Assembly: GCA_951799445.1 (NCBI GenBank)
Contig: OX637288.1
Span: forward strand, 33,459,288 to 33,523,287
Reading direction: 5' to 3'
Length of the DNA stretch: 64,000 nt
Origin: Pseudisothecium myosuroides
Lineage: Eukaryota > Streptophyta > Bryopsida > Hypnales > Lembophyllaceae
Position 1 is the first letter of the stretch, and each line of letters begins with the position of its first letter. A model generated the notes under the pieces. That model made no database searches and was not told the origin of the DNA. It saw nothing but the letters and a program-made list of their open reading frames with translations. Shown here piece after piece: positions 59,583-64,000 of this stretch. Position numbers and translations under genes: made by a program.

Positions 59583-61172
59583 AAATATCTTGAAGATAGT
59601 AATGTACTTGAACTTGATTATGGAGGTAAAAAAGCTAAAGGTTGTTCTTTCGGAAATCACAATCGTAAAGATTCTTTTTTAAAACTATATGTTTTGTCAT
59701 GTGCTCATACAATAAAAGAGGGAAATTACTTTGATAAAATTTTTAAATCAAAACCTAAAAATGCACAAAATCAAAGTGAAAAAATGTTTTTATAGAGAGA
59801 AATCATTGACAAAAAATTTGTGATATTTGCTTAAAAGATTTATCAAAAGATAACATAATTTGCAAAAAATGCGCTATACCAAATACCTTCGAAATGCATC
59901 AATATTGCAAAAGGGAGATGAATCTATGGGTGTATGGATGTGTGGTGTATTTCCTATTTCTAATTTAAAACAATTCTATACATTATTTGAAGAAACATTT
60001 AAATATATTAAAAGCCAAAAAGATTCTGAGCAATTTGTTCTTAAATGTAAAATAGAAGAAAGTAATCTTATAAGTAAAATTTTGCAACATTAGGTATAGA
60101 TAAAAAGGTTAGTATTCACATATGTTTTTCTAATGTACCTAATAAATGTAAACTTGATGAAGAACCATCCAAAATATGTAAAAAAAAGAAGACTTTATTA
60201 AATTCAAAAAACAAAGGCAAGCAAAAAGTTTATGATGAAGAAAATGATTATAAAAAAAAATATCCTTTTTGGATTCATCCTAAATATAGTGACACTTGGA
60301 AAAATAGTTTTTCAATGGAAAGCATCATAAATACTACCATTGAATCTTTATTAGTTATAAATGGAGATTTAATTCTTAAAAATCAAATTATGGATTACAA
60401 TGAATTAACAATAAAGTATGTTCTTTTATTATATATACCGCATATGGTAGAAAAGCCTTTATACAACAATACATTAATTTTATTAAATGTTTATTATGAA
60501 AATTATCTTTATAAAGGCAAAAGCGGTAAAGATGAAAAACGAGGCAACTATGTATCTATTAGCCATGGATATGGATCACATGGGGGTCCTAATGTGCTTG
60601 GAAATGTTTGTCAATTTCATGTTACCTCCAAATCACATTCCAAAGAATATGCTTGGAGAACTCTGAGCAATTTAATAGCAAACAATATTTGGAGGTACAT
60701 GTTTAAATTTGATAATTCTATTAACCATTTTTTTTCAAATCAATTTGCTGAATTAAAATGTATTGCTATAGGACAAGTTGATAATTTAACAAATGTGCAC
60801 TCTATGCACATTAGCAAAAATTCAAAAATCAAGCCACATATAGATGTAGGCAACAAAGAAGCCTCTATAATCACATGGTTCAACAATGGAAATATAGTCG
60901 GAGGGAATTTTGCTATCCATCAATTGTGGTATAAATTTTGCACATCAAATGGAGTCGGTATTTTTTTGAGGTCAGAAAATTTAGTTCATGGAACTTTAGA
61001 ATTTAAATCTCCAAAAATAGACCTACATAAAAACTCCAAATTAGGAGTAGCGCTTCTCAATAAAAGAAATATTTGCACTAGACTAATCAATCAAAAAAGG
61101 AAAGGAAAAGTACCTACATTTATTAAAGATTATTGGTCATCTATTACCTATGAATATGATGAAGATTTTTGA
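59583..61172 (+). pseudogene. PHD-like finger plus putative 2-oxoglutarate/Fe(II) oxygenase, broken gene inside the inverted repeat
   Basis: Coding-like segments run in four successive frames: 59583-59790, 59813-59930, 59896-60090 and 60095-61172. The second has CDIC, CKKC and HQYC spaced like a PHD/RING-type zinc finger. The last is open for 359 codons. In the 285-residue numbering from ATG 60315 it has PHID (H185, D187) and, 48 residues later, NLVHGT (H235), the HxD...H iron-binding pattern of double-stranded beta-helix 2-oxoglutarate oxygenases; R251 or another basic residue could bind 2-oxoglutarate. TET/JBP-like members of this superfamily oxidise methylated bases, and some are linked to transposons in fungi. 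Family membership here is judged from motif spacing only. Frameshifts at about 59800, 59900 and 60090 indicate a pseudogene, although the last exon alone could be expressed. Confidence 0.45.
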
Positions 61173-62031
61173 AAGAATTTAAATGAATAAAAATTTTTAG
61201 TACTAGTTTTAAATATTAGAGTATCTAGAATCGATATAATTTAATTTAACAATGACATAATTGGTGTTCAAAATAAATTTTGACTCTACTTTGACAATAC
61301 TATTCAAAATTTAATATTTAAACATGAAATGTATAATGTGTATGGTATCAATTACAATTTATTTTTTAATTTAAAAATTAAGAGTATGATGTGAATGATG
61401 TTAATTTCAAAGTTATTTTTTATTTAAATATAAAATGTATGATGTTTATGATTTAAAATTAAAATTTTCATTTTCATTTAAACATTAAGAGTATGATGTG
61501 TATAGTTGTTGTTTTTTGTATAATTATTACACTTGCATGAAATAAACTTTCAAAAAAAATTTAAAAAATTTAGAGAATTTTTTTTAAAACAATTCATCTG
61601 GTTTATTTATTTATTTATTTATTTTATAAACGGAATTTAAAAAACATAGAATTTTTTGGAATAAATTTCAAAAAAAATTTAAATTTTATTGAGTGAAATA
61701 TTATTGACTAATGTATGACTTCAATTTTTAAGTTTCTTATATTCACTCCAAATTGTATGAAATGCTTTTATATAATTTTCCATCATTTTTGGGAGACTTT
61801 TTTGGAGTTCTTGTATAAAAAATATAAAAATTTAGAATCTACTATAGTTAGTAATATTTCAATCAATAAAATATTAATATTTCAAGAATTCTTTTCCAAA
61901 AGTTTTAACAAAAAATTCATTCTACTTATTGAAAAATCTTGAAAAAAAGGTTTATTTTAGCATTTCAAATCCTATATTATTAGAAATCTCAAGTTTAAAA
62001 TTTTTCAATTTCCAATGATTGATTTTCTAAT
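61173..62031. other. Very AT-rich spacer inside the inverted repeat, no gene seen
   Basis: Repeated AAAAT-ATTTAAA phrases, with three related stretches around ATGTGTATGG/TGATGTGAATG between 61330 and 61505. The frame at 61715-61942 is not convincing. Confidence 0.45.
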
Positions 62032-62455
62032 TTAACCCCTAAAGGTTAGAGGCTATGTTTTCACCAAAACCACTCCAAAACTGCCATTTCTAATACAAGT
62101 ACATAATTTCTGAAAAAAACATTTTTGAAAAAATGTAACCGTAGGATCTTGTAGTACACTAGTTTGAGAAGTTGAGGAAAAAATTTCAGAAATTTCCACC
62201 AAGTGGATTGCAAGATAATAGCTTTAGAATTGACAAAAATCCTTTTTTTGTCCTTGCAAAAATCCGGGCAACTACAATTCACAAGGACACATTTGTATGA
62301 AAAAATGTCCAAAATGATGGTTACTCTTTGGATTCATTCTTCAAGGCAAGTTGGCTACATGCTTGAAAATTTTCAGATCATTTGGAATTGTACAATATAC
62401 AAGAAAAAAATAGTAAGTAAAAAGAGGTAGACAATGATTGAAAACACTAAATTTC
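62032..62455 (-). mobile_element. Truncated piggyBac-type MITE
   Basis: TTAA-CCCCTAAAGG at 62032, followed by right-type family sequence (CTATGTTTTCACCAAAACC, CTGCCATTTCTAATACAAG, GTAACCGTAGGATCTTGTAG, AGTTGGCTACATGCTTG) colinear with 43429-43850. The match stops near 62455 with no second terminus in the window. It lies inside the large inverted-repeat element, so it inserted there or was carried along. Confidence 0.75.
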
Positions 62456-62637
62456 AAATTTTTTGAACATATTTTGTATTCCTTATTTGATATGAATATC
62501 CTTCATTGTTTAATCTTTAAATTCTCTTTAAACAATTTTCAATAATTTTAAAAATTGAAAATTTTATGACTTGTACACCAGTAGACATATGATTTCATCT
62601 CTAAAAAATAAATATAAATTTTTTAATTCATATCTAG

Positions 62638-64000
62638 TTGCAAATCTATATTTAATACCATTATAAGCAATTTTTTTTTAATAATAATGTTTTAATTATT
62701 ATTATTTTTTACTCAAAAATCATTTATAATTTTGTATAAATACTTTTATTTATCATTAATTTTATGCCTTTTTTATTTTATATTATCATATAGTTTATAT
62801 TTTATAAATAGTAATCTATTCTATTTAATTTTATGAAAAATAGGATGCATGCACTTGTTGCTTACAATCAAATATTCTTTTTTTGTCGATTTTCAAATAT
62901 TATTGAATAAAAATTATAATTTTTTGTTGTATAAATATAAATAGTCTTACACTTTGGAAAAATCAAAGAGTGCAAGTATACAAAAAAAACTCAAGCATTA
63001 ATACATATGTAGAGCACCATAGCAAAGTAGAATCACTATAATAAGCTCTCTTTCTTCAAAATACTCATAAAATTTGTCTTGGCAAATAATGCCAAGTCAA
63101 GTTTGCAAACCCTAGTTATTTGGCATGAACTAGTTACTTGGCAGCAACTAATTTATTGACCTTAACTAGTTACTTTGCATTAACTAATTAGTTAGCATTA
63201 GTTTGCAAACATTGATTTTAATTATTTATTTTTGAAAAAAATAAAAATTTATTTAATATTTAATATTTATTGTTATTCACAAATTTTCAAAGAAAAGAGG
63301 CCTTCTCTAGGCCCCAATCTAATTTTAATGACTAGGTCATGTAGCAAGGCACATAATGCCATTTAAAAATGACTTTTTAATTAATTTATTTTTATTTTTG
63401 AAAAATTGTTGAAATTCATAAAAAAAAATAGAATTGAAAAAATAAGACATTAACAAAATCTTTGTACAATACTAAAAAAATTAATTTTTAAAATTGGATT
63501 TCAAAAAATAATAAAAAATGGTATTGAAAGAGCATTGAGGTTGACCTCAAAGCTATCTCGAACTAGTTTGAGGGAGCATTGAGGTGGATCTCAAAGCTAC
63601 CTCAAAATGGTTTGACGGAGCATTGAGGCATTCACCTATTATTTTTTGGCATTCACCTAGTTTACTTTTTGTATCAAATCTAAATCAAAATGCTCCTTCA
63701 AATGTGTGTCGAGGTGTGTTGAGGTGGACCTCAAGCCTACCTCAACACACTTTTACTTTTTTGTATTTGAATTGACATCAAAATAAAAACTAAAAAGTGT
63801 GTTGAGGTGGACCTCAATCCATCTCGACACACTTATACTTTTTTGTATTTGAATTGGGATCAAAATAAAAACTAAAAAGTGTGTGGAGGTGGGTTGAGGT
63901 GGACTTCAACCCACCTCAACACACTTTTACTTTTTTGTATTTGAATTGAGATCAAAATAAAAACTAAATTGAGTGTGTTGAGGTGGATTGAGGTCCACCT
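62638..64000. repeat. Right arm of the large inverted repeat, continues past the window
   Basis: Reverse complement of 58117-59487, starting near the AGTTGCAAATCTATATT stretch and reaching the last base of the window while still matching. The outer end and any target duplication cannot be seen. Confidence 0.92.

Noticed and set aside
2345..62044. Interstitial telomere repeats (CCCTAAA)
   Set aside because: CCCTAAA appears once per site as part of TTAACCCCTAAAG, at element ends in both orientations, never in tandem.

Overview
The window looks like nuclear DNA of a land plant, probably a non-flowering one (moss, lycophyte or fern; this is an inference and the species is not identified). The evidence is spliced genes with ordinary GT-AG introns, AT-rich spacers, a plant-type DD39D mariner transposase, a plant NAM-like protein of the PIF/Harbinger ORF1 kind, decayed CACTA transposase segments and a Stowaway-like end. 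I see no host housekeeping gene. Nearly everything recognisable is transposable-element DNA, nested in layers and mostly decayed.

Regions: 1-2344, AT-rich with an old tandem duplication. 2345-10289, a piggyBac-type element (TTAA target, CCCCTAAAG end) whose transposase keeps three candidate catalytic Asp but has a TAG before its zinc-finger tail. 10489-29559, a second piggyBac-type element without transposase, split at a 10-bp target by a 14,667-bp Mutator-like (MULE) element at 14783-29449. 29560-41517, sparse DNA with a dead CACTA transposase and small elements. 39041-44350, three piggyBac-type MITEs, one a near-perfect foldback. 46030-47659, a mariner pseudogene interrupted by a 270-bp CACTA MITE. 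47930-54000, minisatellites and spacer. 55272-57203, a NAM-like pseudogene. 58117-64000, a large inverted repeat (arms of about 1.37 kb, running off the window end) around a broken gene with a PHD-like finger and a putative 2-oxoglutarate/Fe(II) oxygenase.

The most notable system is the MULE. It carries two divergent genes: a DDE/SWIM-zinc-finger transposase (+) and a 12-exon gene (-) of about 1,148 codons joining a ParB/sulfiredoxin-like domain to a beta-class N4/N6 DNA methyltransferase. The large first intron of the second gene holds nine copies of TTGCG-N4-CGCAA plus two one-mismatch and four weaker versions, mostly spaced 105-130 bp, like a parS/iteron array. I infer that the ParB-like protein binds this array, or the methyltransferase modifies it, to regulate, mark or assemble the element. 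Both genes in this copy carry disabling changes (TGA codons probably from CGA, and one frameshift), so an active system would have to be sought in a sister copy. The 58-64 kb element carries a second possible DNA-modification enzyme, so two unrelated elements here may carry tools acting on DNA modification.
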